DNA from: JBBDMU01 sp040905685
GTDB lineage: Bacteria > Bacteroidota > Rhodothermia > Balneolales > Natronogracilivirgulaceae
Direction of reading: 5' to 3'
Assembly: GCA_040905685.1 (NCBI GenBank)
Contig: JBBDRB010000055.1
Span: 61,467-125,466 of the forward strand
Length of the DNA: 64,000 bases
Shown: in pieces, positions 36,541 through 44,842 of the stretch
Layout: each line of letters starts with the position of its first letter
Position numbering within the stretch: position 1 is the first letter of the stretch
Made by a program: the position numbers and the translations under genes
The notes under the pieces: model-generated
Seen by the model: only the letters and a program-made list of their open reading frames with translations
Databases searched by the model: none
What the model was told of the DNA's origin: nothing

Positions 36541-37628
36541 TGGTTAACCTCTTGTTGTACGCTTTCCCACCAGGTGAGAAAGATCTGATAAAATTCTTTT
36601 GCTTTGCGGTCACTGGCCGCTTCCATCTGTGAGCTGATCGTGGCAATGTCACCCTCGTACTGCTGCACTTCGCCCACCCTCAGCGAATTGCTTTCTTTCT
36701 GAAAATTCCGGTCAATGAGATAGGTAGCCTGGTTATTTTCCACAAGGAGGATATGTACTTCATACAACTCCTCCTTCAGCATAAACAGGATATCGTATAC
36801 TTTCCCCTCCACTGTAATGGATATCCTGGACGTCAGGAATTCCGGATCCCAGCGCCCTTCAGCCATCAGCCGACGGACCGGGCGGGGAAGCTGGGCGGGA
36901 TTATCCCTCATCCATTCCAGCAGACCGGCCAGAATGTCATCGAGACTGCTTTGGTTTTGGCCAGTGGCTTCCAGCTGCCTGAGCCCGACTTCGGGGGCCG
37001 AATCCGAATCGCCAGCCTTTCCTGTATCGCCCTGGAACTGTCCGCTGCCCAAAAAATCAGGACGGTTGCCGGCGGTCGGGTTTCCTGAACCCGATTCCAT
37101 TTGCAGGCCTGTATCCTCATCCCCGTCCGAACCCCGGATGCGGGTATTGCCCGAACGAAGGGGAGAGGACTGGTCACGCAAAGTTCGAAGTCCGCCTTCC
37201 TGCCCCCTGTCGGTATCTTCAAGCTGAAGCGATGAGCGTTCCTGCTGTTCGCTCTCATTTGCATTGTTTCGTGTCCGCGGCCGGTTTTCGCTAAAGTCGG
37301 GGTCGGCCTGGCTGGACAGCGACTGGCTCAGATCAACGCGCCGTGGAGTTTGCCGGGGTTGAGGCGGGGTCGGAGCCCGGGTTTCCGGCTGTGTCTCTCC
37401 GGTCTGGGTTTGCTCGGCTGTATGTTCGATTTCCTCAACAACAGGTTCGAACCTGGGGATGTCCATCACATCGGTCATATTGATCTCGCGATAAATCTCA
37501 CGGTTCGTTCGCGAATCCGGGGCGTTCATATACTGCAGCAAGGCATAGCCTGCAAGACCGACAGTGAGCGTAAAGACCACGGAATGGAAGGTCTTCTTAT
37601 AGGAGATATTTTTTTTGGGAACAATCAT
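36537..37628 (-). CDS. TonB/TolA-like single-span protein with disordered linker
   Basis: The 363-residue protein has a short basic cytoplasmic start (MIVPKKNISYKKTF), one membrane helix at about 15-34 with a His at its start, then a long low-complexity stretch (about 60-240, rich in Gln, Arg, Ser, Gly, Asp and Pro), and a folded C-terminal part (about 245-363, with ISITVEGKVYDILFMLKEELYEVHILLVE). This is the layout of TonB and TolA, which link an ExbB/ExbD-type motor to the outer membrane. No sequence match to TonB's C-terminal signature is visible, so the name rests on layout and neighbours. Confidence 0.7.
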   Translation of the reverse strand: MIVPKKNISYKKTFHSVVFTLTVGLAGYALLQYMNAPDSRTNREIYREINMTDVMDIPRFEPVVEEIEHTAEQTQTGETQPETRAPTPPQPRQTPRRVDLSQSLSSQADPDFSENRPRTRNNANESEQQERSSLQLEDTDRGQEGGLRTLRDQSSPLRSGNTRIRGSDGDEDTGLQMESGSGNPTAGNRPDFLGSGQFQGDTGKAGDSDSAPEVGLRQLEATGQNQSSLDDILAGLLEWMRDNPAQLPRPVRRLMAEGRWDPEFLTSRISITVEGKVYDILFMLKEELYEVHILLVENNQATYLIDRNFQKESNSLRVGEVQQYEGDIATISSQMEAASDRKAKEFYQIFLTWWESVQQEVNQ

Positions 37629-37639
37629 CGGTTAACCAT

Positions 37640-38050
37640 TCAGGAAGGGATATTGATGCTTCGCGGGATGCCGATGCGGTCGCAGATGTCGATCACATCA
37701 ACCAACTGCTGCATGGTGGCCTCTTCCCTGGAATGGAGAACGGCCGTAATTTCTGCATTCTCCGCCAGCTTCTCCTGCCGGATGAATAACAGCAGCTCTT
37801 CGAGGCGGGTGAGTCCGTCAATTTCATCGTACATCACATCCGTTCCTATTTCAGTTATCTTAAATTCATTGGGTTCGTTTATTTCCACAAACAACAGGAT
37901 ATTCCGGGTTTCATCGGTCTCAGACAGGGTATCTTCGTGGCCGGGCAAGACGAACTGCGAGCGCACGGTAATGTCACTGATTATGACAAATCCAAACAGC
38001 AGGATCAGACCGATATCGATAAACCTGATTAAGAATGAGTTCTTTTTCAT
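37640..38050 (-). CDS. ExbD/TolR-like protein 2
   Basis: The 136-residue protein has a very short N-terminus, one membrane helix (FLIRFIDIGLILLFGFVIISD) and a periplasmic domain of ExbD/TolR size. The Asp in FIDIG is in the place of the proton-carrying Asp of ExbD. The periplasmic end (LVDVIDICDRIGIPRSINI) fits the last helix-strand of the ExbD fold. It follows the first ExbD-like gene by 4 bases and precedes the TonB-like gene by 11. Confidence 0.82.
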   Translation of the reverse strand: MKKNSFLIRFIDIGLILLFGFVIISDITVRSQFVLPGHEDTLSETDETRNILLFVEINEPNEFKITEIGTDVMYDEIDGLTRLEELLLFIRQEKLAENAEITAVLHSREEATMQQLVDVIDICDRIGIPRSINIPS

Positions 38051-38054
38051 ATTT

Positions 38055-38447
38055 TTATCTTGATAATAATTTTACATCTATGGCCTTCTTTACCTCCAGC
38101 CGGTCGCATATCCGGGCTACGGCTATGGCATGTGAAACCGGTGTATCGTAATTAGCCCTGATCCTGATTTTCAGGTTATCTCCCAGGCTGTTTTTCTGAG
38201 CCTGAATGTAGCTCTCCAGGTTGGAGATAGTCTCAAACTGCAAATTTTGAGCCTCATTCAGATAATCGCCCCCGGCGGTGATGCTTATATATATTACCTG
38301 CTCCAGGTCTGGTGCCATGGGTTCCGTTTCGTGACTTTCCGGCAGGATAATTTGGGTATCCTCATCCAGGTCCGAAATTACAATGAAGCCGAAGAGAAGT
38401 ATCAGCACCACATCTACAAATCGCAGTAAAAATCCTCCGGATTTCAT
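38055..38447 (-). CDS. ExbD/TolR-like protein 1
   Basis: The 130-residue protein has the helix FLLRFVDVVLILLFGFIVISD with the expected Asp in FVD, and a periplasmic domain ending in AVARICDRLEVKKAIDVKL, the ExbD/TolR pattern. It overlaps the end of the ExbB-Ig gene by 4 bases. It is a paralogue of the next gene. Both lack the longer cytoplasmic N-terminus of E. coli ExbD. Confidence 0.82.
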   Translation of the reverse strand: MKSGGFLLRFVDVVLILLFGFIVISDLDEDTQIILPESHETEPMAPDLEQVIYISITAGGDYLNEAQNLQFETISNLESYIQAQKNSLGDNLKIRIRANYDTPVSHAIAVARICDRLEVKKAIDVKLLSR

Positions 38448-39958
38448 ACAAGCACTTCCTGTCCCATAGCCTGATATTTTTTGGCAATACCGGCCTTTTT
38501 CACCGATATATCAACCACGTTGAAGCCGGGCTCTTCATCAAGCGTTAATTCGGTGCTTATCTCCCCGTCTTTATTGGTGGTCAGCACGACGGATTGTTTT
38601 CCCTGTTCCAGCTTTCCATTGCCAGTGGTAATCTCCAGGTGCACATTACATCCTTCCACCGCATTGCCGTATTCATCGGCTACCACAGCCAGCAAAGGGT
38701 TTCTTAGTGCTTTGCCGGGCAAGCCGCTTTGATGATTGGTTTTCAGGATCAGTTTTCGCGGTTCTCCGGCAACGGCATTAATGGTCAGCCTTTGCGCCAG
38801 GTCCTGATCGGTTGATCCCTCTACTTTGGCGTCCACTGATTGTTGCCCGGTCTTTTGCCCCAGTTTCCAGTTAAACCAGGCGTGGCCTGAAGCATCCGTT
38901 GTGAGTTCGGATTTATTAAGCTGGCCGTCTCCCCCGGTTACCGAGAGGGTGATCACCTCATTTTTTACGGCTTTGTCATGATGATCCGTCACCGATATCC
39001 CGATTTCCTTCAGCCTGCTGCCGGCTACGGCTTCGCTGATGCCGGACTCAATCAACAGATAAGCCGGATGAATGACTTCTTCCTCTGTTTCCTCTTCTTC
39101 CACACCGTCTTCATGAAGATAAGGTCCGGAATTATGCCCGGCCGGCACCGCATGATTTGAATTGACCGGTGAAGGAGGCGACGGTACGGCTTTACTGCGC
39201 CGGTTCTCGATTTCCAGAAGGCGAAACCGCATTTCCTCGGCTTTTGCCTTCACCTGATCCAGCCTTTTCATGAAATATCCGTGAGCAAGGGTTGATGAAA
39301 AGTTCAAGGCTATACTGACCACTAAACCCAAAAGTGTGGTGAGCAGGGCAATACCCATGCCAGTAAGGATAATCTCCTTTTCAAGATCTCCGGATGAAAA
39401 CACAATGAACATCCCCCAAACCGTACCGAGCAGCCCCAGGGCCCCGGCCGTATCGCTGAGGAAATCTATCCGGCTGCGGAAAGTGCCGAAGCTATCCTGC
39501 TGGAAACGTATGTAATTAACCACCTCATCGTGCAGGGACTCGGTGTTTTCGCTGGTCTGAAATACGTTAAGCAAGGTGGAAGATATCCGGGAAAGCATGT
39601 TATCCGGCTGTTTGGCAACGAGAACCGATACCTCATTCAGGTTCATTTTCCTGAGGGAAGTTTTTTCCATGGCCATGGATTGGCGCATGTCCATGAACAG
39701 TTCAAAGGCTTTCATGCTGATCAGGAATACGCCTACTAAAAAAATCCCGAAAATAGGGTAGCGTATGGGACCGGCCTGGCGGATTAAATCCCAAAAATTT
39801 CCGATCGACACTTCTTCCCCGTCATCGGAGAATATGAGCCCCTGCATTTCGGAAATGCTTGTATCCGTTGTTGCATCCTGGGTTGTATCTATGGGTTGCG
39901 CGTATCCAATCTGCAGGACCAGCATTGAAAACAGGAATAATGATAAGCAGTTTTTCAT
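38444..39958 (-). CDS. ExbB/TolQ/MotA-like proton channel fused to Ig-like (Big_1) domains
   Basis: The 504-residue protein has a signal peptide (1-20), then membrane segments at about 64-86, 170-188 and 196-218. The second and third carry the ExbB-type polar residues (LGLLGTVWGMF; GIALLTTLLGLV). After a charged helix and an acidic linker (EEEETEEE, about 287-294) come two Ig-like bacterial domains at about 298-396 and 398-490 (GISVTDHHDKAVKNEVITLSV, LTTDASGHAWFNWKLG; VVADEYGNAVEGCNVHLEI, LTTNKDGEISTEL). By ExbB topology these domains would lie in the cytoplasm, which is odd for this fold. It is the core motor gene of the operon, coupled to ExbD 1. Confidence 0.87.
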   Translation of the reverse strand: MKNCLSLFLFSMLVLQIGYAQPIDTTQDATTDTSISEMQGLIFSDDGEEVSIGNFWDLIRQAGPIRYPIFGIFLVGVFLISMKAFELFMDMRQSMAMEKTSLRKMNLNEVSVLVAKQPDNMLSRISSTLLNVFQTSENTESLHDEVVNYIRFQQDSFGTFRSRIDFLSDTAGALGLLGTVWGMFIVFSSGDLEKEIILTGMGIALLTTLLGLVVSIALNFSSTLAHGYFMKRLDQVKAKAEEMRFRLLEIENRRSKAVPSPPSPVNSNHAVPAGHNSGPYLHEDGVEEEETEEEVIHPAYLLIESGISEAVAGSRLKEIGISVTDHHDKAVKNEVITLSVTGGDGQLNKSELTTDASGHAWFNWKLGQKTGQQSVDAKVEGSTDQDLAQRLTINAVAGEPRKLILKTNHQSGLPGKALRNPLLAVVADEYGNAVEGCNVHLEITTGNGKLEQGKQSVVLTTNKDGEISTELTLDEEPGFNVVDISVKKAGIAKKYQAMGQEVLV

Positions 39959-39969
39959 CGGTTCTCTCT

Positions 39970-41733
39970 TTATTGTTTGATCAGTATTTGTATCCGGTCG
40001 GGGTCTGCCGGCAGCATACCCCGGTCTCCGGTGACATGGATGGTGATGGTTCGTTCAATCTTTTTCACATACAGGGTTTGCCGGTTTGAGGTCCCGGACA
40101 ACCCCCCTGTGTTCTCCCGGAAAAGCTGGCAGGTATACCTGCCGGGTTCAATAATATCGCCCGCCTCGTTGCGCCAGTCCCAGCTTAGCACCGGGGGAAT
40201 CTGCCCGGTGCCGGCAAAGGTCCGGACGGGTCGGTCCTGACGGTCTCTGATCGTCATCATCCAGCTGCCGGCAGAATCCTCTCCCACAGGGGCGGACAGG
40301 TTGATTGTCAGCTCTTCCGGTTCGAGCAGGATCGTTTTTTCATCCACGGGAAGCTGTTGCCGGCTGAGAGGCGTACCGTACAGCTGGGCGTCACCACCGG
40401 TGGCAAAAGCCGTGGTCTCCACCTCAACAGGCGCCTGTATTTCTCCGGCTATGTGATCGTGCAGGGCTCTGGCACGCCGGATATCGGCAGTATCGGCGAT
40501 AATGGTAATCCCTTTAGTCCTGTCGCCGCCCATGCTTTGTATAAAGGAGTTGTATTCCGCGGAGATCAGGTCTTCAAATTCTATCCGGCCGGAAACCGGA
40601 CCCGCCGGTTTGGTGGGGTAGGCGGCATCCTCGCCCACATCATGCAGGGAAACATTAGCCAGGGCCTCATCGGAAACGCGCGGATCGATAACCCGGGAGA
40701 TGTTTTTTTCGTAGATCGTTAAACTGTCAGCGGAGGTGGACAGATAAACGCGGCTTTCCAGGTTGGCGGAAACCAATGGACGGTCAAAGGTTATTGTGTT
40801 GACAGGCGGGCTGACCGGGTCCGGAAGCCGGGATAGGCGATTGAAATTAAATATCACCGAAAACATATGCGAACCGTTTGATGGCCCGATCAGGGTGGAT
40901 GATAAAGGTAGCGTGTACTGGTAGTTTACCGTAAGCGGACCGGCGATATGCAATTGCCCTTCCAGGCTGCCCTGATCAAATCTGTGATTACTGCCCGCCC
41001 TTACGTAATTTCCCGTACCGGAAAAGGCTTCTAAAAAAAACATCCCCTCTGTGTCGTATCTACCCCTGATGATTTCGAATGAGCTTCGAAAAACTCCCTG
41101 TACTAAGGCCAAACCAGCAAACAGCTCCCGGGGTTCCTTTACATCGTCTCCGACAAGGGAGAGGTTGGGTTCGTTCAGATTGCGCATGCCGAATGAAAAG
41201 CCGATAAAATCAGCCGGCTGGGCATACATTCCGACCGAACTGCTGATGGCCATCTTGCCGTATCCCTCCTGAAAAACAGGGTCGCCAGTTTGATCCAGTT
41301 CGAAATTATCGTGATTGTATGCAATGTTTAATCCGGTTACCTGACCTCCGACAGAGACAAAACCGAATATCCGGGCCGACAGGGCGGCACTAAAGTCTGT
41401 CTGCCTGAAAACGGGGCTGTTAAAGTACTGGATATTTAATCCTCCGCCCCATGTTCTACCGAAAACGAAGGGAGCTGAAATGGATGCAAAACCCTGGGTA
41501 AGCGAGGTTCCCGCCCCTCCGGTCAATCCCAGATGATAAGCCTTGATGCCGGTGCCGAAAGACGGACGCTGAAAGGAGATGAGGGCGGGGTTGGCAAACC
41601 ATGATTTGACATCTTCCAGATGCGTGCTGGGCCCGGTGATGGGCTGCTGGGCATGGGCAGATCTTCCCTGTAGCAGCAAACCCGAACAGCCAAAAGCGAT
41701 ATAAAGGGATATTCTCAGCATTTGCATGATCAT
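39970..41733 (-). CDS. PorP/SprF-like outer-membrane protein with FlgD-type Ig domain
   Basis: The 587-residue protein has a signal peptide ending at AHAQQ and then a barrel-like region (about 30-310) with the PorP/SprF look: HLEDVKSWFANPALISFQRPSFGTGIKAYHLGL, FGFSFGMRNLNEPNLSL. A middle region (about 390-450, TKGITIIADTADIRRARALHDHI) faintly recalls a degenerate OmpA-like domain. The end contains a FlgD-like Ig fold (WMMTIRDRQDRPVRTFAGTG, LSWDWRNEAGDIIEPGRYTCQL). The start overlaps the stop of the propeller gene as ATGA. It probably forms the outer-membrane partner of the machine. Confidence 0.78.
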   Translation of the reverse strand: MIMQMLRISLYIAFGCSGLLLQGRSAHAQQPITGPSTHLEDVKSWFANPALISFQRPSFGTGIKAYHLGLTGGAGTSLTQGFASISAPFVFGRTWGGGLNIQYFNSPVFRQTDFSAALSARIFGFVSVGGQVTGLNIAYNHDNFELDQTGDPVFQEGYGKMAISSSVGMYAQPADFIGFSFGMRNLNEPNLSLVGDDVKEPRELFAGLALVQGVFRSSFEIIRGRYDTEGMFFLEAFSGTGNYVRAGSNHRFDQGSLEGQLHIAGPLTVNYQYTLPLSSTLIGPSNGSHMFSVIFNFNRLSRLPDPVSPPVNTITFDRPLVSANLESRVYLSTSADSLTIYEKNISRVIDPRVSDEALANVSLHDVGEDAAYPTKPAGPVSGRIEFEDLISAEYNSFIQSMGGDRTKGITIIADTADIRRARALHDHIAGEIQAPVEVETTAFATGGDAQLYGTPLSRQQLPVDEKTILLEPEELTINLSAPVGEDSAGSWMMTIRDRQDRPVRTFAGTGQIPPVLSWDWRNEAGDIIEPGRYTCQLFRENTGGLSGTSNRQTLYVKKIERTITIHVTGDRGMLPADPDRIQILIKQ

Positions 41734-43616
41734 CTGGCTAATGTTACTACCCCCGAGCCGATAATTTCCGAGCTCTCTTTAACGACATAAATATAGACTC
41801 CAGGCAACTGCATGCGTCCGTCATCGTTTCTCCCATCCCAGAAAAGCGTCTGCTGTTCCAGGTTCCGGCTGGTCCTGATGCGGCGGCCTTCCAGGGTATA
41901 CATCTCCAGAACAGCCGCCTGCCCCCCGGTATCGTTTAAGTGAAATCCGGTGCGATCGTTGTACCCGTCCGCATTGGGGGTGAAGGGATTTGGAAAAGCA
42001 GTCACTTCCCCCTTGGTCACAGCCGGGGGGCGGGCCCCGGCATCATTGTAAAGTATGGTTACCTTATCCGCGTAGGAATTGGTTACGGCCAGGTCCATGC
42101 TTCCGTTCAGGGCAAAGTCGGCTATGGCGATCCCCGCCCCGAACGGGGGGGAAGATGACGGGTCAGGATTAATCCTTTGCGCCGGACCGAGTTCTTCATT
42201 CCTGTTATTGGTAAACAGGTCAAGGTGGTCATAGGTCCGGGAAGCTGAAATTAAATCCAGGGTCGTATCCCCGTAAAAATCACCGGAGGCCAGGGTGACG
42301 GCCGGGGCCGGGGATGTGGGGCTGAGCGATTGTCTTCGTATAAACTGGCCGGAACCTTCTTCAAAAATATACAGCCCGGCATTATCTGAATCTTTCGAAC
42401 TTACGATCAGTTCAATATGTTCGTCGCCGTAGGCGCCGTCTGAGACGGATCCTGTAAAGTTACCCGCGATGAGCGGGCCGGGCGCAAAAGGCAGGGAGGT
42501 TGCAACGGCCTTCTCAAAACCCCCGCTGCGGTCGTTCTGTAAATAGGTTAGCTGATCCGGACCGCCGGCCGATACGACAACATCCAGATAGCCGTCATTA
42601 TTGAAATCGCCGGCCACCATGGCCACCGGCTCATTTCCGGCTTCATAGGAGGTCGGGTTAAGGAAATCCTCTTCATTGGTGTGGATCATGACCCGCCCGT
42701 TCCCGGCAGCCAGGACGGCGATATCCGTTTTGCCGTCGTTGTCGAAGTCGGCAGCATGGCTCATTAACGGGTGGGGCCCGGTGGGCAGCGGCTGAAGGAG
42801 ATAATCATAATCATCTCCTTTTTGGGGCCTGTCGTTATCGGTTTCATCGCGGACATTGCGGTATAGGATGATCTCGCCGCTTGCCTCACTGGTAACGATG
42901 AGGACCGGATAGCCGTTTCCGTACAAATCTCCTCCTGTGATGTGAGGGTAAGCGTCCATTTGCTGCGGCCTGCCGGCCGCCGCCCTTACCACGCTTTGTT
43001 CCGGCTGAACGGGTATGTTCCTGACCGGGTCCTTGCCAAACCCGAGTCCCATATTCGTTGACCGGTTGGCGAAAATGGATACCGTACCGCTGTTGCCGTC
43101 CAGTACGGCCAGGTCGGGAATGCCGTTGTTGTTCAGGTCGGCTGCAAAAGCCGCCACGGCCTCACTGGATGAAGGCAGGTTGAGTTCATCCCTTCGTTTA
43201 AATTCACCGGTCCCGCTTTCGGGGCGCACAGAGAACTGCCACTGGTAGGAGGGATGCAGATGGAAGCCAATTTCAGCATCCCTGTATTCCTTTATGATAA
43301 CAGAAATTAATTCCCCGGGCTTGAAGCGAAGATGGTTAACCAGGGAAACCTTGTTTTCTTCATCCCGTTCAATGACCAGGCTGTCCTGCCTGTGCAGCCC
43401 GGACTGGCTTCCGTAGATAAAGATATTTTTTTGCAGCGTTTCATTGCTTATCATCCTTCCTTCTATTTCGATAAGGATGGTTTCGTTCTCTCCGGCATTC
43501 AGTGCATGCGGCGCAGGGCTGACCGAAACCACCTCCGTCTGGGCGAGAAGTCCGCCTGAAGGGGCAAAAAAGGAAAGCATGGTTGCGGTTAAGGCTATGA
43601 CAGCTTTGTTAAGCAT
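41730..43616 (-). CDS. Secreted FG-GAP/VCBS propeller with FlgD/CHU_C-type C-terminus
   Basis: The 628-residue protein has a signal peptide (1-25), an N-terminal Ig-like domain (about 28-130), FG-GAP repeats forming a propeller (about 135-535; AADLNNNGIPDLAVLDG, AADFDNDGKTDIAVL, AGDFNNDGYLDVVVS, IADFALNGSMDLAVTN, each with a calcium-type DxDxxG loop), and a C-terminal domain with AFPNPFTPNADGYND and LFWDGRNDDGRMQLPGVYIYVV. The last part is seen in Bacteroidota cell-surface and gliding-type proteins. It follows the TPR gene by 8 bases. Confidence 0.85.
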   Translation of the reverse strand: MLNKAVIALTATMLSFFAPSGGLLAQTEVVSVSPAPHALNAGENETILIEIEGRMISNETLQKNIFIYGSQSGLHRQDSLVIERDEENKVSLVNHLRFKPGELISVIIKEYRDAEIGFHLHPSYQWQFSVRPESGTGEFKRRDELNLPSSSEAVAAFAADLNNNGIPDLAVLDGNSGTVSIFANRSTNMGLGFGKDPVRNIPVQPEQSVVRAAAGRPQQMDAYPHITGGDLYGNGYPVLIVTSEASGEIILYRNVRDETDNDRPQKGDDYDYLLQPLPTGPHPLMSHAADFDNDGKTDIAVLAAGNGRVMIHTNEEDFLNPTSYEAGNEPVAMVAGDFNNDGYLDVVVSAGGPDQLTYLQNDRSGGFEKAVATSLPFAPGPLIAGNFTGSVSDGAYGDEHIELIVSSKDSDNAGLYIFEEGSGQFIRRQSLSPTSPAPAVTLASGDFYGDTTLDLISASRTYDHLDLFTNNRNEELGPAQRINPDPSSSPPFGAGIAIADFALNGSMDLAVTNSYADKVTILYNDAGARPPAVTKGEVTAFPNPFTPNADGYNDRTGFHLNDTGGQAAVLEMYTLEGRRIRTSRNLEQQTLFWDGRNDDGRMQLPGVYIYVVKESSEIIGSGVVTLAR

Positions 43617-43624
43617 ATAATTAT

Positions 43625-44575
43625 CTACAGCATATCGGGTTCCTGGGAGGGGCGCTGGCTATCGGGGTTGTGTTTCCGGATGGCCTCATACGTTTCTACC
43701 ATTTTGGTATAATGATTAAGATGATAATAGGTCATGGCTAGCGTCTGCAGGATCTGTACGTTGTTTTCCACCCGCTTATTCAGGCTCTCGAGGTGGGGGA
43801 GTGCTCGATTAAATTCCCCCTTGTTGAACAGGGTTAAAGCATAGTTGCGCACCAGGCTGACGGAACGTCGTTCCTCGGGGATGGAAAGAAAGGCCTGTTC
43901 TGCCAGCTCGTAGTTCTCCTGGTCCAGACCCGTATAAGCCAGTATCTCCTGGGCCGCATAAAGTTGTCCGTCAATGTGCGTGGCCAGCCGGGCATATTCG
44001 AAAGCCCCGGCTGTGTCGTCCTGCCGGAAAGCCAGCTCGGCCAACGCATGAAATGATGCGGCGTCCCGGTCATTCAGGGCCGTGGCCTGCAGGTAGCCTG
44101 ACCGGGCTTCATCGTATTTCTGAAGCTGAAGATAACTGTATCCCAGGGCGGGATAAATTTCATGACGGCCGGGTTTAAGTTCTTTCGCCTTCAGCAAGCA
44201 GGACACGGCCTCTTCATAGTTGTCCTTGTTCATGGCCTTTATGGCCGCTTTTAATTCCATTCTGTAGTACTTTTCCAGAAGAAACCCAATGCGATCGATA
44301 TATTCCGAGGAGGTTTGCCGTGATCCCCGGAAGGCCTCCTGAGCTTCTTTATATTCTCCAAGCTGTAAATGAACCAGGCCAAGCTGTAAATGGGCCTCAG
44401 GGTTATAGGGATCCTGACCCACTTCCTCCTGCAAAAAATCCTTTGCAGCTTCATAATTTTTAACGTCCATATAATGGTTATAGCGGGTATGACGGGTAGT
44501 CTCACAACCGGTTAGCAGGCCGGGCAGCAGGCATGTCATTATAACCAGTGGTATAAGTAATCTATTGAATACCAT
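43625..44575 (-). CDS. TPR lipoprotein, first gene of the ExbB-Ig operon
   Basis: The 316-residue protein has a lipoprotein signal ending in LLTGC (Cys about 24), then tetratricopeptide repeats through the whole chain (NPEAHLQLGLVHLQLGEYKEAQEAF, HEIYPALGYSYLQLQKYDEARSGYLQATALN, YELAEQAFLSIPEE, FNRALPHLESLNK). It is probably a periplasm-facing outer-membrane scaffold. It is divergent from sucC and preceded by a terminator-like hairpin in its leader. Confidence 0.85.
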   Translation of the reverse strand: MVFNRLLIPLVIMTCLLPGLLTGCETTRHTRYNHYMDVKNYEAAKDFLQEEVGQDPYNPEAHLQLGLVHLQLGEYKEAQEAFRGSRQTSSEYIDRIGFLLEKYYRMELKAAIKAMNKDNYEEAVSCLLKAKELKPGRHEIYPALGYSYLQLQKYDEARSGYLQATALNDRDAASFHALAELAFRQDDTAGAFEYARLATHIDGQLYAAQEILAYTGLDQENYELAEQAFLSIPEERRSVSLVRNYALTLFNKGEFNRALPHLESLNKRVENNVQILQTLAMTYYHLNHYTKMVETYEAIRKHNPDSQRPSQEPDML

Positions 44576-44617
44576 AGCTCAAGTAGTATTTTTATGTAGG
44601 TTCAGCTTTGCTCTCTT

Positions 44618-44643
44618 AAAAAAAATCAGGCTCAAAAAGCCTG
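44618..44643 (-). terminator. Terminator-like hairpin upstream of the ExbB-Ig operon
   Basis: On the minus strand CAGGCT-TTTTG-AGCCTG (44643-44627) is followed by A and eight Ts (44625-44618), a compact intrinsic terminator. It points into the operon whose first start codon is 42 bases further on. It may be a leader attenuator or may stop antisense reading from the sucC side. Confidence 0.55.
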
Positions 44644-44713
44644 GCAGTCTCTCCGGTGCAGTTAACTTTCATTCCTTCATATGTTACTATTTAAAAAACA
44701 AGTTGTGTAGCAA

Positions 44714-44738
44714 TTAATCAATTTATATTAATGATTAA
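44714..44738. promoter_or_regulatory. Inverted repeat upstream of sucC
   Basis: TTAATCA (44714-44720) and TGATTAA (44732-44738) are perfect inverted copies around an 11-base AT spacer. A weak TTGTGT/TATATT pair overlaps it. It may be an operator for sucC or the divergent operon; chance is possible in such AT-rich DNA. Confidence 0.25.
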
Positions 44739-44842
44739 TGAAATTCTAATACGCTGCCTGCCGTACATTCTCCTTTCATCCCAATCTCATTCTTTTTAAA
44801 TTAAGCCGCTGATTAACCGCTAATACATATAACCCATATCAA

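Noticed and set aside
34115..44575. Zorya-type anti-phage system (ZorAB)
   Set aside because: The ExbB/ExbD-like pair raised the idea, but no ZorC, ZorD helicase or ZorE nuclease is present and the partners are envelope proteins.
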